A stretch of 34,361 bases of DNA from Faecalibacterium longum CLA-AA-H243 (GCF_020687245.1 NZ_JAJEQG010000025.1:1-34361); one strand, 5' to 3'. Counted from the stretch's first letter, positions 1 to 9,127 are shown. Made by a program: numbers and translations. The notes: generated by a model from the letters alone, not told the origin.

Positions 1-1
1 C

Positions 2-430
2 AATATTATGATCTCCACCACCAAGCTGTCTGCCCGGACTGTTCTCCGGGCGGTAAAAGCGGCGATTCGGTTGTACCAGTCCAAGGCATCCCAAGGCAAG
101 CAGAGCGTCCGCACCCTTCTGCGGCAAAACCGGGGCGTTTCCAGCGTGGAGATCAGCAAGACCGGCATCCGTGGGTTGGAACGCTACGCCAAAAAGTACG
201 GCATCGACTACGCCATCCGAAAGGACACCTCCGAGGTGCCGCCCCGGTATCTGGTCTTTTTCAAAGCCCCGGATGCAGAAGCCTTCCAATCGGCGTTCAA
301 GGAGTATTCGGCATCCCTGCTGAACAAGGACAAACGCCCCTCGGTGCTGGCACGATTGCAGGAGCTGGTGCAGGCGGCGGCAGAACTCCCCGGCAAAGTC
401 CGGCACAAGGAACAGGAGCGTGGGCTGTGA
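2..430 (+). CDS. PcfB-like (DUF3801) conjugation protein, 5' partial
   Basis: Small soluble protein of the PcfB/DUF3801 type that sits next to the coupling protein in Gram-positive conjugative elements; in the pCF10 system PcfB contacts the VirD4 homologue PcfC. The visible part, about 143 residues, contains the family-like stretches ISTTKLSARTV near the start and a central GVSSVEI segment, followed by a Lys/Arg-rich tail. The frame is open to the left window edge and the first ATG (position 8) has no visible Shine-Dalgarno sequence, so the true start probably lies outside the window. Its stop overlaps the GTG start of the coupling protein, implying translational coupling. Family call is by resemblance and context. 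Confidence 0.72.
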   Translation, partial: NIMISTTKLSARTVLRAVKAAIRLYQSKASQGKQSVRTLLRQNRGVSSVEISKTGIRGLERYAKKYGIDYAIRKDTSEVPPRYLVFFKAPDAEAFQSAFKEYSASLLNKDKRPSVLARLQELVQAAAELPGKVRHKEQERGL

Positions 431-2193
431 CCACAAAAAAGCTGACAAAGCTGCTGGCGCTGTACCTGCCCTATCTTCTGCTGGGGCTGGTGGCAACCAA
501 CCTTGGTGAGGCGTGGCGGCTTGCGGAGGGCAAAGAGCTGGGCGATAAGATCATGTCCATGATGGGCACCGTTCCGCTGGCGTTTGCAAACCCTCTGCCC
601 AGCCTGCATCCGCTTGATATTCTGGTGGGTTTGTGCTGCGGTGCAGGGTTACGGCTGGCGGTCTATCTGCGTGGCAAAAACGCCAAGAAGTACCGCCACG
701 GCATGGAGTACGGCTCTGCCCGGTGGGGCAGTGCGAAAGACATTGAACCATTCATGGCTCCCAAGTTTTCCGACAACATCATTTTAACCAAGACAGAGCG
801 GTTAATGATGAGCAATCGTCCACCTGACCCCAAGAACGCCCGGAACAAAAATGTGCTGGTGGTCGGCGGCTCCGGCTCTGGCAAAACGAGATTTTGGCTG
901 AAACCGAACCTCCTGCAATGCCATAGTTCCTATGTCGTAACCGATCCGAAAGGTACAATCGTGCTTGAATGTGGGCAGGCCATGCTGAAAAATGGTTATA
1001 AGGTAAAAGTTCTGAACACCATCAATTTTAAAAAGTCCATGCACTACAACCCCTTTGCCTATGTCCACAGCGAGAAGGACATTCTAAAACTGGTCACGAC
1101 CCTGATGACCAACACCAAGGGCGAGGGGTCCGGCGGCGATCCATTTTGGGAGAAAAGCGAACGTCTTTTGCTCACTGCCCTGATCGCCTATCTGCATTAT
1201 GAAGCCCCGGTGGAGGAACAAAACTTCGCTACTTTGCTGGAAATGCTGAACACCATGCAGGTACTGGAGGACGACGAGGAATACCAGAACCCTGTGGACT
1301 TGCTGTTTGAGGAACTGGCAAAAAAGAAGCCCAACAGCTTTGCCGGGCGGCAGTACAAACTTTACAAGCTGGCTGCCGGCAAGACCGCAAAATCCATCCT
1401 CATTTCCTGCGGTGCCAGATTAGCCCCCTTCGACATCCAAGAGTTGCGAGACCTTACCATGTACGATGAACTGCAACTGGACACGCTGGGTGACCGGAAA
1501 ACGGCACTGTTCCTTATCATGAGCGATACGGACAGCACCTTTAACTTTCTGATTTCCATGATCTACACCCAGCTTTTTAACTTGCTGTGCGACAAAGCCG
1601 ATGATGTGTACGGCGGTAAGCTGCCCATTCATGTGCGGTGCCTCATTGATGAGTGTGCCAACATCGGGCAGATCCCCAATCTGGAAAAGCTGGTAGCAAC
1701 CATCCGCAGCCGTGAGATCTCAGCCTGCCTTGTTTTGCAGGCGAGAAGCCAGTTGAAAGCCATCTACAAGGACAATGCGGACACCATCGTAGGCAACATG
1801 GACAGCCAGATTTTCCTCGGCGGCAGTGAGCCTACCACCCTGAAAGACCTGTCCGAAATGCTAGGCAAGGAGACCATCGACGCCTTCAACACCTCGGATA
1901 CCCGTGGCAACAGCCCCAGCTACGGCACTACGTTCCAGAAGATGGGGCACGAATTATTGAGCCGGGACGAGCTGGCGGTGCTGGACGGCGGCAAGTGTAT
2001 TTTGCAGCTGCGTGGCGTCAGACCGTTTCTCTCGAACAAATACGACCTGACCCAGCACCCCAACTACAAGTTGACCTCGGACTATGACCCCAAAAACACC
2101 TTCGATATTGAAAAGTATCTGAACCGCAAAGAAAAAATCCACCCCGGTGATGAGTTCATCGTGGTGGACGCTGATTCGCTCCCGTCTGCCTAA
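427..2193 (+). CDS. VirD4/TraG-type type IV coupling ATPase (CD1115 family)
   Basis: Membrane-anchored AAA+ ATPase that links the relaxase-DNA complex to the type IV secretion channel. The 588-residue protein has two N-terminal hydrophobic segments (about residues 10-28 and 60-80), the Walker A motif GGSGSGKT near residue 147, a TDPKG segment shortly after it, and a Walker B-like CLIDECANIG near residue 406, followed by the ARSQ region typical of TraG/VirD4 proteins. The start is GTG, preceded by AGGAG and overlapping the stop of the upstream pcfB-like gene by 4 bases. It heads the transfer operon that continues with Maff2, VirB6, PrgI and VirB4. Length and motifs fit a complete protein. Confidence 0.93.
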   Translation: MTTKKLTKLLALYLPYLLLGLVATNLGEAWRLAEGKELGDKIMSMMGTVPLAFANPLPSLHPLDILVGLCCGAGLRLAVYLRGKNAKKYRHGMEYGSARWGSAKDIEPFMAPKFSDNIILTKTERLMMSNRPPDPKNARNKNVLVVGGSGSGKTRFWLKPNLLQCHSSYVVTDPKGTIVLECGQAMLKNGYKVKVLNTINFKKSMHYNPFAYVHSEKDILKLVTTLMTNTKGEGSGGDPFWEKSERLLLTALIAYLHYEAPVEEQNFATLLEMLNTMQVLEDDEEYQNPVDLLFEELAKKKPNSFAGRQYKLYKLAAGKTAKSILISCGARLAPFDIQELRDLTMYDELQLDTLGDRKTALFLIMSDTDSTFNFLISMIYTQLFNLLCDKADDVYGGKLPIHVRCLIDECANIGQIPNLEKLVATIRSREISACLVLQARSQLKAIYKDNADTIVGNMDSQIFLGGSEPTTLKDLSEMLGKETIDAFNTSDTRGNSPSYGTTFQKMGHELLSRDELAVLDGGKCILQLRGVRPFLSNKYDLTQHPNYKLTSDYDPKNTFDIEKYLNRKEKIHPGDEFIVVDADSLPSA

Positions 2194-2214
2194 CCCGGTA
2201 GGCGGTTTTATTTT
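2188..2214 (+). terminator. Possible weak terminator overlapping the coupling-protein stop
   Basis: A short stem (GCCTA with TAGGC, loop ACCCGG) spans the stop codon and is followed by a T-rich stretch (TTTTATTTT). The stem is only five pairs, so partial termination or a chance structure are both possible. Confidence 0.4.
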
Positions 2215-2332
2215 ACCCGGACCAGAGAGGTACACCAGCAAGCCCACTCCCGCCGCAGTTTGCGGCTTCATTATGCAGCTTCAGGTGTGTACGAATGGTC
2301 TACAATTTTTTCAAAATAAAGGAGAAACGACT

Positions 2333-2548
2333 ATGGAATTCTTTAACTCTGCTATCGAAGTTCTTCAGACTCTGGTTGTCGCTCTGGGTGCCGGTCTCGG
2401 CGTGTGGGGTGCCATCAACCTGCTGGAAGGTTACGGTAACGACAACCCCGGCTCCAAGTCTCAGGGCATGAAGCAGCTCATGGCTGGCGGCGGTGTCGCT
2501 CTGGTGGGCATCACCCTCATTCCTCTGCTGTCTGGTCTGTTCGGCTAA
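2333..2548 (+). CDS. Maff2 family small membrane protein
   Basis: A 71-residue protein with two hydrophobic helices (about residues 9-28 and 50-69) separated by a Gly/Asn/Ser-rich loop (GYGNDNPGSKSQG). This matches the Maff2 family found beside VirB6/TrbL-like genes in CD1115-type elements; by position and topology it resembles VirB2-like pilin-sized subunits, but the function is not established. The ATG at 2333 is chosen because it follows AAAGGAGAAA at good spacing; the frame is open further upstream without a comparable ribosome site. The codon choice is strongly biased (many CTG, GGT/GGC), which suggests high expression. Confidence 0.88.
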   Translation: MEFFNSAIEVLQTLVVALGAGLGVWGAINLLEGYGNDNPGSKSQGMKQLMAGGGVALVGITLIPLLSGLFG

Positions 2549-2554
2549 GAGCCG

Positions 2555-2580
2555 CAGGCGGGGTTTCCCGCCTGTACATA
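2555..2580 (+). repeat. Hairpin followed by TACATA (copy 1 of 4)
   Basis: A perfect eight-pair stem CAGGCGGG/CCCGCCTG with loop GTTT, immediately followed by TACATA, just after the Maff2 stop. The same arrangement recurs after three other backbone genes (9105, 14375, 23101). There is no T-tract, so it is not a classical intrinsic terminator; an mRNA 3'-end or processing element is possible. Confidence 0.6.
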
Positions 2581-2676
2581 CGCAATCGCTCCATCTCTGC
2601 TGTGGATAACAGCCCTTTATAATAAGGAGCGCATTGCATCGAATATCCACCTGATAACTGAAAGGGAGTGTTTTCT

Positions 2677-2745
2677 ATGCAGTTTTTGACCCACATTATT
2701 TTTCTTCTGAACCTGCTCAAGACCCTCATCAACCACTTCAGCTAA
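2677..2745 (+). CDS. Possible 22-residue hydrophobic peptide
   Basis: A short reading frame lies between the Maff2 and VirB6-like genes. It has an ATG preceded by AAAGGGAG at about eight bases, and encodes a 22-residue peptide that is mostly hydrophobic (FLTHIIFLLNLL) with a short polar end. The stop is 16 bases before the next start. The ribosome site and the position inside the transfer operon support translation; the small size makes chance occurrence possible. It could be a small membrane subunit or a leader peptide coupling translation to the VirB6 gene. Confidence 0.35.
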   Translation: MQFLTHIIFLLNLLKTLINHFS

Positions 2746-2761
2746 GGACGGTGAATGCTGA

Positions 2762-3628
2762 ATGGAAACCGTTCTCAAAGCCATTGCCGATTGGATCAAA
2801 GGCATCCTGACGGCAGGCATTATGTCAAACCTTTCCGGTCTGTTCGACGATGTGAACACGCAGGTCGGCAACATCGCACAGCAGGTGGGCACCAAACCCT
2901 CCAGCTTTGAGCCGCGCGTTTTTGCGATGATCGAAGCTCTTTCTCGGAATGTGGTGCTGCCCATTGCAGGCATCATCCTGACCTTCATCGCCTGTTACGA
3001 GTTGATAGAGATGATCACCCAGCACAACAACATGGCGCAGTTTGAGCCTGCCCTCATCATGCGCTGGATTTTTAAGACCGCTGTTTCGGTGTGGCTCATC
3101 AGCAACACCTTCGATATTGTGATGGCGGTGTTCGACATCACCCAGAAGGTAGTGTCCGATTCCAGCGGCATCATTGCCGGAAACACCCGTGTCAACGACA
3201 TTGGCCTGTCGATGTTGGAAGCCAGCCTGATGCAGATGGACGTAGGCCCCCTGTTCGGGCTATTCCTGCAAAGTTTCTTCATCGGCATCACTATGCGGAT
3301 CTTGAGCATCATCATTTTTGTGATCGTCTACGGGCGTATGATTGAAATCTACTGCATGGTAAGCCTTGCGCCCATCCCCATGGCAACATGGGGCAACCAC
3401 GAGCAGTCGCACATGGGGCAGAACTACCTGAAATGCCTGTTTGCGCTGGGCTTTCAAGGCTTTCTCATCCTCATCTGCGTGGCAATTTATGCCGTGCTGA
3501 TCCAGAGCGTGGCAATTTCCGGGGATGCCATCAACTCCATTTGGAGCATTGTGGGCTATACCGTTCTGCTTTGTTTCAGCCTGTTCAAGACCAGCTCCGT
3601 GACGAAATCCGTCCTCGGAGCGCACTAA
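2762..3628 (+). CDS. VirB6/TrbL-like polytopic membrane protein
   Basis: A 288-residue inner-membrane channel component of the type IV secretion system. The sequence starts with an amphipathic stretch (KAIADWIKGILTAGIMSNL) and then shows about five to six hydrophobic helices, at roughly residues 60-85, 100-125, 160-190, 190-215, 225-255 and 260-280. This is the TrbL/VirB6-like protein that normally lies between Maff2 and PrgI in CD1115-type elements. ATG start with AAGGACGGTG upstream. The C-terminus is short and cytoplasmic-looking. The family call rests on topology and gene order, not on catalytic motifs, since the family has none. Confidence 0.82.
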   Translation: METVLKAIADWIKGILTAGIMSNLSGLFDDVNTQVGNIAQQVGTKPSSFEPRVFAMIEALSRNVVLPIAGIILTFIACYELIEMITQHNNMAQFEPALIMRWIFKTAVSVWLISNTFDIVMAVFDITQKVVSDSSGIIAGNTRVNDIGLSMLEASLMQMDVGPLFGLFLQSFFIGITMRILSIIIFVIVYGRMIEIYCMVSLAPIPMATWGNHEQSHMGQNYLKCLFALGFQGFLILICVAIYAVLIQSVAISGDAINSIWSIVGYTVLLCFSLFKTSSVTKSVLGAH

Positions 3629-3641
3629 AGGAGGTGCTTAC

Positions 3642-4007
3642 TTGGCTGCGTATATTTCCGTTCCCCGTGACCTGACGAAAGTAAAATCGAAGGTCGCATT
3701 CAACCTGACCAAACGGCAGCTTGTCTGCTTTGGCACAGCGGCTCTCATTGGAGTGCCGCTGTTTTTTGTTCTCCGAGATTCCGGCGGCAACACTGCCGCC
3801 ACCCTCGGCATGATGGCGGTGATGCTGCCGGCGTTCTTCCTTGGAATGTACGAAAAGAACGGTCAGCCCATGGAAAAGCTGCTGTCGTACTATGTGCAGT
3901 CCCGGTTTCTCCGCCCGAAGATTCGCCCCTACAAGACCAACAACTACTATGCGATTTTGATGAAGGGAGGCATGACCCATGATCCCGTTTTGGAAAAAAA
4001 ACGGTAA
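3642..4007 (+). CDS. PrgI family transfer protein
   Basis: A 121-residue protein of the PrgI family, the small two-helix membrane protein placed directly before VirB4 in Gram-positive conjugation systems (VirB3-like position). Key features are the N-terminal YISVPRDLTKVKSKV segment, two hydrophobic helices at about residues 28-44 and 49-68, and the FLGMYEKNGQPMEKLL continuation typical of the family. The start is TTG at 3642, set by a near-perfect AAAGGAGGTG eight to nine bases upstream. Its 3' end overlaps the VirB4 start by 29 bases, which implies coupled translation. Confidence 0.88.
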   Translation: MAAYISVPRDLTKVKSKVAFNLTKRQLVCFGTAALIGVPLFFVLRDSGGNTAATLGMMAVMLPAFFLGMYEKNGQPMEKLLSYYVQSRFLRPKIRPYKTNNYYAILMKGGMTHDPVLEKKR

Positions 4008-6372
4008 GCACAACAAGCCGCAGTCTGCGCAGAAGCGCAGGCAGAACGCAAAGCCTGCTGTTCCCCGGACCGCCCAGCAGTCCATCCCCATGCAGCGGAT
4101 GTTTGAGGATGGCACCTGCCGGGTGAAGCCCAACTACTACACCCGCACCATCCAGTATCAGGACATCAATTACCAGCTCGCCCAGCAGGAGGATAGGACT
4201 GCGATTTTTGAGGAATGGTGCAGTTTTCTGAACTTCTTTGATTCCAGCATCAAATTTGAACTGTCCTTTGTGAACATGGCAACCGACAGCACCGAGTTTG
4301 AAAAGAGCATCCGCATTCCGTTCCAGAAGGACGGTTTCGATGATGTGCGTGCGGAGTATTCCCAGATGCTGCGCCAGCAGCTTGCCAAGGGCAATAATGG
4401 TCTGACCAAGACCAAATTTATCACCTTTGGTGTGGAGGGCGAAAACATGGCACAGGTCAAGCCCCGGCTTGACCACATCCAAAACGATTTGCTCAACAAC
4501 TTCCACCGGCTGGGGGTGCAGGCAAAGCCCCTGAACGGTGTCCAGCGGCTGAAGCTCATGCACGATATGTTCAACATGGACGGTGCCAGCAAGTTTCACT
4601 TTGACTGGAAAGACCTTGTGAAAAGCGGCCTTTCCGTCAAAGATGCCATTGCACCGACTGCCTTTGCGTTTAAGAACTCCCGGACGTTCCAGATGGGCGG
4701 CATCTTCTGCGCCGCCAGCTTTTTGAGCATCACGGCATCCGACATCAGCGACCAGCTTCTGAAGGATTTTCTGGATATGGATTCCAGCCAGATCGTTACA
4801 ATGCACATCCAGTCCGTAGACCAGAACCGTGCCATCAAGACGGTGAAGCGCACCATCACGGAACTGGATCGCAGTACCATTGAAGAGCAGAAAAAAGCCA
4901 TCCGTGCCGGGTATGATATAGACATTCTGCCGTCAGATTTGAAAACCTACGGCAGAGATGCCAAGGCTCTTTTGAAGGAATTGCAGAGCCAGAACGAACG
5001 GATGTTTCTTGTCACTTTTTTGGTGCTGAACACCGGGCGCACGGAGCAGGAACTGGAAAACAACGTCTTTCAGGCCAGCTCCATCGCCCAGAAGCACAAC
5101 TGTAATCTGTGCAGGCTGGATTTCCAGCAGGAGCAGGGCTTGATGAGCAGCCTGCCGCTGGCTGACAGTCAGATCGAAATTCAGCGAGGGCTGACCACCA
5201 GCAGCACGGCCATCTTCATTCCGTTCACCACACAGGAACTTTACCAGTCCGGCAAAGAGAGCCTGTACTACGGGCTGAATGCCCTGTCCAACAACTTGAT
5301 CATGGTGGACCGGAAGAAGCTGAAGAACCCGAATGGCTTGATTTTGGGCACTCCGGGAAGCGGCAAAAGTTTCTCGGCAAAGCGTGAGATTGCCAATGCG
5401 TTTCTGGTGACGGATGATGATATTATCATCAATGATCCTGAGGGAGAGTATTCTCCGCTGGTGAACCGGCTGAAAGGTCAGGTCATCAAAATCAGCCCCA
5501 ACAGCACCCAGTTCATCAACCCCATGGACATCAATGCCAACTATTCTGAGGAGGATAATCCCCTGTCCCTGAAAGCCGACTTTATCCTTTCGCTGTGCGA
5601 ACTTGTGGTGGGCGGCAAGGAAGGGCTGCTGCCGGTGGAGAAAACCGTCATTGACCGCTGTGTGCATCTGATCTACCGCAAATATTTTGCGAACCCCTGC
5701 CCGGAGAATATGCCCATCCTTGAGGACTTGTACAATGCCCTTCTTCAGCAGGACGAAAAGGAAGCCCACCACGTTGCCACGGCTCTGGAAATCTATGTGA
5801 AAGGCTCCCTGAACCTGTTCAATCATCGCACTAACGTGAACGTCAATAACCGCATCGTCTGCTACGACATCAAGGAACTGGGCAAACAGATGAAGAAACT
5901 CGGTATGCTCATTGTGCAGGATCAGGTCTGGGGGCGTGTCACGGCAAACCGCAGCAGCGGAAAGTCCACACGGTATTATATGGACGAGATGCACCTGCTT
6001 CTGAAAGAGGAGCAGACTGCGGCGTATTCCGTGGAGATCTGGAAGCGTTTCCGCAAGTGGGGCGGTATTCCCACGGGGCTGACCCAGAACGTGAAAGACC
6101 TCCTTTCTTCCCGTGAAGTCGAGAATATTTTCGAGAACAGTGACATGATCATCATGCTGAATCAGGCGGCGGGAGACCGGCAAATTCTCGCAAAGCAGCT
6201 CAATATTTCGCCCCATCAGCTTTCCTATGTGACCCACTCCGGCGAGGGCGAAGGGCTGCTGTTTTTCGGCAATGTCATTCTGCCGTTTGTGGACCGTTTC
6301 CCCACCGATCTGGAACTCTACCGCATTATGACCACCAAGTTGGGTGAAGTCTCGGAGGGCGCGCAGAAATGA
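3979..6372 (+). CDS. VirB4/TraE-type secretion ATPase
   Basis: Cytoplasmic ATPase that powers assembly and substrate transport of the type IV secretion system. The 797-residue protein has an N-terminal VirB4 region, then a RecA-like ATPase domain with Walker A GTPGSGKS near residue 459, INDPEGEY soon after, Walker B YYMDEMHLLL near residue 665 and the following GGIPTGLTQN segment typical of the family. ATG 3979 is preceded by GGGAGG at eight bases. It overlaps prgI upstream and shares ATGA with the NlpC/P60 gene downstream. Complete and typical in length. Confidence 0.95.
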   Translation: MIPFWKKNGKHNKPQSAQKRRQNAKPAVPRTAQQSIPMQRMFEDGTCRVKPNYYTRTIQYQDINYQLAQQEDRTAIFEEWCSFLNFFDSSIKFELSFVNMATDSTEFEKSIRIPFQKDGFDDVRAEYSQMLRQQLAKGNNGLTKTKFITFGVEGENMAQVKPRLDHIQNDLLNNFHRLGVQAKPLNGVQRLKLMHDMFNMDGASKFHFDWKDLVKSGLSVKDAIAPTAFAFKNSRTFQMGGIFCAASFLSITASDISDQLLKDFLDMDSSQIVTMHIQSVDQNRAIKTVKRTITELDRSTIEEQKKAIRAGYDIDILPSDLKTYGRDAKALLKELQSQNERMFLVTFLVLNTGRTEQELENNVFQASSIAQKHNCNLCRLDFQQEQGLMSSLPLADSQIEIQRGLTTSSTAIFIPFTTQELYQSGKESLYYGLNALSNNLIMVDRKKLKNPNGLILGTPGSGKSFSAKREIANAFLVTDDDIIINDPEGEYSPLVNRLKGQVIKISPNSTQFINPMDINANYSEEDNPLSLKADFILSLCELVVGGKEGLLPVEKTVIDRCVHLIYRKYFANPCPENMPILEDLYNALLQQDEKEAHHVATALEIYVKGSLNLFNHRTNVNVNNRIVCYDIKELGKQMKKLGMLIVQDQVWGRVTANRSSGKSTRYYMDEMHLLLKEEQTAAYSVEIWKRFRKWGGIPTGLTQNVKDLLSSREVENIFENSDMIIMLNQAAGDRQILAKQLNISPHQLSYVTHSGEGEGLLFFGNVILPFVDRFPTDLELYRIMTTKLGEVSEGAQK

Positions 6373-8102
6373 GTGAACCGAAGCTGAACATCAAAGAGGA
6401 AACGTCCGCAAAAAAGACCCGTTCTCCCCCGAAGAAAACCAAGGTAGAGCAGACGGTGCCCAAAACGAAAAAGCTGAAAACCGATGCAGATAAAGCTGCG
6501 GAAAAGGCACAGCATCTGCGGTTTGGCAAGGCGGAACTGACCCCGGACGAACTGAGCCGGTTGAGCAAGGCGCAGAAACGAGAAATGTACGCAGCCCATG
6601 CTGCCCGGTCTGCGGTGCATCGGGAGGTTGACCAGTACGAGGACGATAATGTGGGCACGCAGGCTTTAAGCGAGGGCGAAAAGGCAGCAGGAAATGTCCG
6701 GGATATTTCCAAGAGCATCTATGCCCGGAAGCTGAAAAAGAAAGCCAAGATGCAGGGCAAGAAGGGTGCCAAAACCGCAAGATCTTCTGCACAGAAGCCG
6801 ACTTCGGCACAAGATGCAGGCGCATTCGGCACCGGTGAAGGCGGCTCCAACTGGCTTTCCCGCTGGAAACAGCGGCAAGAAATCCACAAAAACTACTATG
6901 CCGCCGCACGGTCGGGCACGGCGGCGCAGACCGCAGGCGGCAAAGCGGCATCCAACGGTGCATCTGCTGCCCGGTCCGGCGTGGAACAAACCGTAGAAAA
7001 AGGTAAAACCGCCGTCAGCACTGCCGTGAAAGGGCTGGCGAATGCCACCAAGAGCAACGCACACGTTCTGGTGATCGTGGGCGTTTTTCTTTTGCTCATC
7101 CTCATGGTCATGTCTGGCTTTTCCTCCTGTGGCATCTTATTTGGTAGCGGCACACAGGTGTCCGGGCAGACCATGTACTCTGCCGAGGACAGAGACATCC
7201 GGGGCGCAGAACAGGACTACAAGAAGCTGGAAAAGGAACTGGATAAAAAAATCAAACGCACCCCTACCAACCACCCCGGCTACAATGAGTACCAGTATCA
7301 CCTTGATTCCATCGAGCATGACCCGTGGCAGCTGACCTCGTTCCTGACCACCTTGTATGACGATTACACCCGGTCGGAGGTGCAGGGCAAGCTGAAGGAG
7401 ACCTTCAAAAAGCAGTACAAGCTGACCACATGGGTAGAGGTGCAGATACGGTATAAGACCGTCTGGGTCATCAGCCCGGCAGGAATCCCGGTTCCCACGC
7501 AGGTGCCCTACGAGTACAAAATCTTCCACACCAAATTGGTGAACAAAGGACTGGAAGTCGTTATCCGGGAAGAATTGAATGCCGACCAATGGAAACGGTA
7601 CGAGATCTTTCAGGACACACTGGGTGGTCGGCCTTATCTATTTAACGGCGGTCTGCCGCCCGGTGGTTCCGATGGCTCCGGCACACCGGGCATCGACTAT
7701 CAGGTTCCGGCAGAAGCCCTGACCGACAGCGAGTTTGCCGCCATCTACAAGGAAGCCCAAAAGTATGTGGGCACACCCTATGTGTGGGGCGGCTCCACCC
7801 CGGAAACCGGCTTTGACTGCTCCGGCTATGTCTGCTGGGTGTATAACCAGAACGGATATAACGTGGGCAGAACGACCGCCAACGGTCTGTGGAACAAGAG
7901 CCAGCACATCAGCGAAGCCGAAGCAAAGCCCGGAGATCTGGTCTTTTTCAAAGGAACCTACGACACCCCCGGCATGAGCCATACCGGGATTTATCTGGGC
8001 AATGGCATGATGGTCAGTGCCGGAGACCCCATCAAGTACGCAAACATTCACTCGTCCTACTGGGAGAAGCATCTCGCCGGGTTCGGACGACTTTCAAAAT
8101 GA
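6369..8102 (+). CDS. CD1108-type NlpC/P60 cell-wall hydrolase of the transfer system
   Basis: Membrane-anchored peptidoglycan hydrolase that opens the cell wall for the conjugation channel (VirB1-like role). The 577-residue protein has a long Lys/Ala-rich cytoplasmic N-terminus (about residues 1-225), one transmembrane helix (about 229-250), an extracytoplasmic linker region and a C-terminal NlpC/P60 domain from about residue 455. The catalytic cysteine lies in FDCSGYV (near residue 482) and the histidine in SHTGIYLG (near 537). The start overlaps the VirB4 stop (ATGA). Family knowledge: CD1108 proteins of CTn elements have this bipartite plan; cleavage specificity cannot be read from sequence. 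Confidence 0.9.
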   Translation: MSEPKLNIKEETSAKKTRSPPKKTKVEQTVPKTKKLKTDADKAAEKAQHLRFGKAELTPDELSRLSKAQKREMYAAHAARSAVHREVDQYEDDNVGTQALSEGEKAAGNVRDISKSIYARKLKKKAKMQGKKGAKTARSSAQKPTSAQDAGAFGTGEGGSNWLSRWKQRQEIHKNYYAAARSGTAAQTAGGKAASNGASAARSGVEQTVEKGKTAVSTAVKGLANATKSNAHVLVIVGVFLLLILMVMSGFSSCGILFGSGTQVSGQTMYSAEDRDIRGAEQDYKKLEKELDKKIKRTPTNHPGYNEYQYHLDSIEHDPWQLTSFLTTLYDDYTRSEVQGKLKETFKKQYKLTTWVEVQIRYKTVWVISPAGIPVPTQVPYEYKIFHTKLVNKGLEVVIREELNADQWKRYEIFQDTLGGRPYLFNGGLPPGGSDGSGTPGIDYQVPAEALTDSEFAAIYKEAQKYVGTPYVWGGSTPETGFDCSGYVCWVYNQNGYNVGRTTANGLWNKSQHISEAEAKPGDLVFFKGTYDTPGMSHTGIYLGNGMMVSAGDPIKYANIHSSYWEKHLAGFGRLSK

Positions 8103-8116
8103 TTGGAGGAATTACT

Positions 8117-8383
8117 ATGAGTGAAAAATCGGATAAGCTGCGGGCGATGTTGGCAAAAGAGAAGGAACGCCGCATCAAACTGAACAACCGTATCGAGATT
8201 TTGGAGAGGCGCATTCAGGAGGAGGATTCCGCCGAGGTCAACGAGATGGTGCGGACTGCAAAGGTCACGCCGGAACAGCTCGCCGCCCTGCTGCGGCAGT
8301 CGGCTACCGCCACCCCGAACCCGGCTGCGCTGTCTGCCGTGGGTGCAACTTTCGAGAAGGAGGTCGATGCAGATGAAGATTAA
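8117..8383 (+). CDS. DUF4315 family protein
   Basis: An 88-residue, highly charged protein with a predicted coiled coil over about residues 1-45 (KLRAMLAKEKERRIKLNNRIEILERRI) and the sequence VNEMVRTAKVTPEQLAALL that is typical of DUF4315. It is found regularly between the CD1108 hydrolase and DUF4366 in these elements. The ATG at 8117 has TTGGAGGA upstream. Its 3' end overlaps the start of the DUF4366 gene by 11 bases, so the pair is probably co-translated. Function unknown; a small scaffold or regulator of transfer is inference. Confidence 0.88.
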   Translation: MSEKSDKLRAMLAKEKERRIKLNNRIEILERRIQEEDSAEVNEMVRTAKVTPEQLAALLRQSATATPNPAALSAVGATFEKEVDADED

Positions 8384-9098
8384 GAAACTGGGCGCGCTGC
8401 TGGTATCGGCGGCACTGTGCGCTGGCATGGCGGCTCCTGCTTTTGCTTTTGAAGGCGAAGCTGCCCCGGTGGAGCAGCCGGTTCTGCCGGAAGTCGTGGA
8501 GGAAGATGTTGTCACCGTCACGGACGAAACCTCTGGTGCCCTGACCCCGGAGGGCAATCTGACGCTGGTGGACGATTACTACACCAACTACTCCGATGGC
8601 AGCGGACAGCAGTTCATTACGCTGGTGTCAAAATCGGGCGCTACCTTCTATCTGGTGATTGACCGCAACGCCAAGGGGCAGCAGACCGTTCACTTTATGA
8701 ACCTTGTGGACGAAGCCGACCTTCTGGCTCTGATGGAGGAAGATGCTGCCGATGCTTATACCGCTGAAAAAGAAGCAGCGGCGCAGGCGGAACAGGACAG
8801 GCTGAAAGCCGAGGAAGAAGCCAAGAAAGCCGCAGAAGAAGCGGCGGCATCCGGCGAGGAACAGCCCAAGGAAAACAAGGTCACAAAGATCGCATCCGGC
8901 TTTCTGGGTGTGGTCGTGCTGATCGCACTGGCGGCAGGCGGCATTTTCTATGCGTTCACAAAGCAGAAGCAGAAAAAGCAGGCCGAAAAAGAAGCCCTTG
9001 ACCCCGATGCAAACTACACCGAAGACAAGGGCGATTTTGAGATTCCGACCGAGGACGAGCCGGAGGACACCGGCAAGGAGGATAACACAGAAGAATAA
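8373..9098 (+). CDS. DUF4366 family exported membrane protein
   Basis: A 241-residue protein with a clear N-terminal signal peptide (KKLGALLVSAALCAGMAAPAFA), an extracellular domain with VTDETSGALTPEGNLTLVDDY, a Glu/Ala-rich coiled stretch (about residues 130-168), one transmembrane helix (about 176-195) and an acidic cytoplasmic tail. This plan matches DUF4366 proteins at the end of the transfer operon in CD1115-type elements. ATG 8373 is preferred over 8367 because GAAGGAGG then lies nine bases upstream. Likely an envelope accessory factor of the secretion channel; the exact role is not known. Confidence 0.87.
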   Translation: MKIKKLGALLVSAALCAGMAAPAFAFEGEAAPVEQPVLPEVVEEDVVTVTDETSGALTPEGNLTLVDDYYTNYSDGSGQQFITLVSKSGATFYLVIDRNAKGQQTVHFMNLVDEADLLALMEEDAADAYTAEKEAAAQAEQDRLKAEEEAKKAAEEAAASGEEQPKENKVTKIASGFLGVVVLIALAAGGIFYAFTKQKQKKQAEKEALDPDANYTEDKGDFEIPTEDEPEDTGKEDNTEE

Positions 9099-9104
9099 TT
9101 TTAT

Positions 9105-9127
9105 GGCGGCGTTTGCCGCCTTACATA
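9105..9127 (+). repeat. Hairpin followed by TACATA (copy 2 of 4)
   Basis: Stem GGCGGC/GCCGCC with loop GTTT, then T and TACATA, placed seven bases after the DUF4366 stop. It shares the loop GTTT and the trailing hexamer with the copy at 2555. Confidence 0.6.

Noticed and set aside
4933-6237. 434-residue open frame on the minus strand
   Set aside because: Antisense shadow of the VirB4 ATPase; no ribosome site or recognisable domain.
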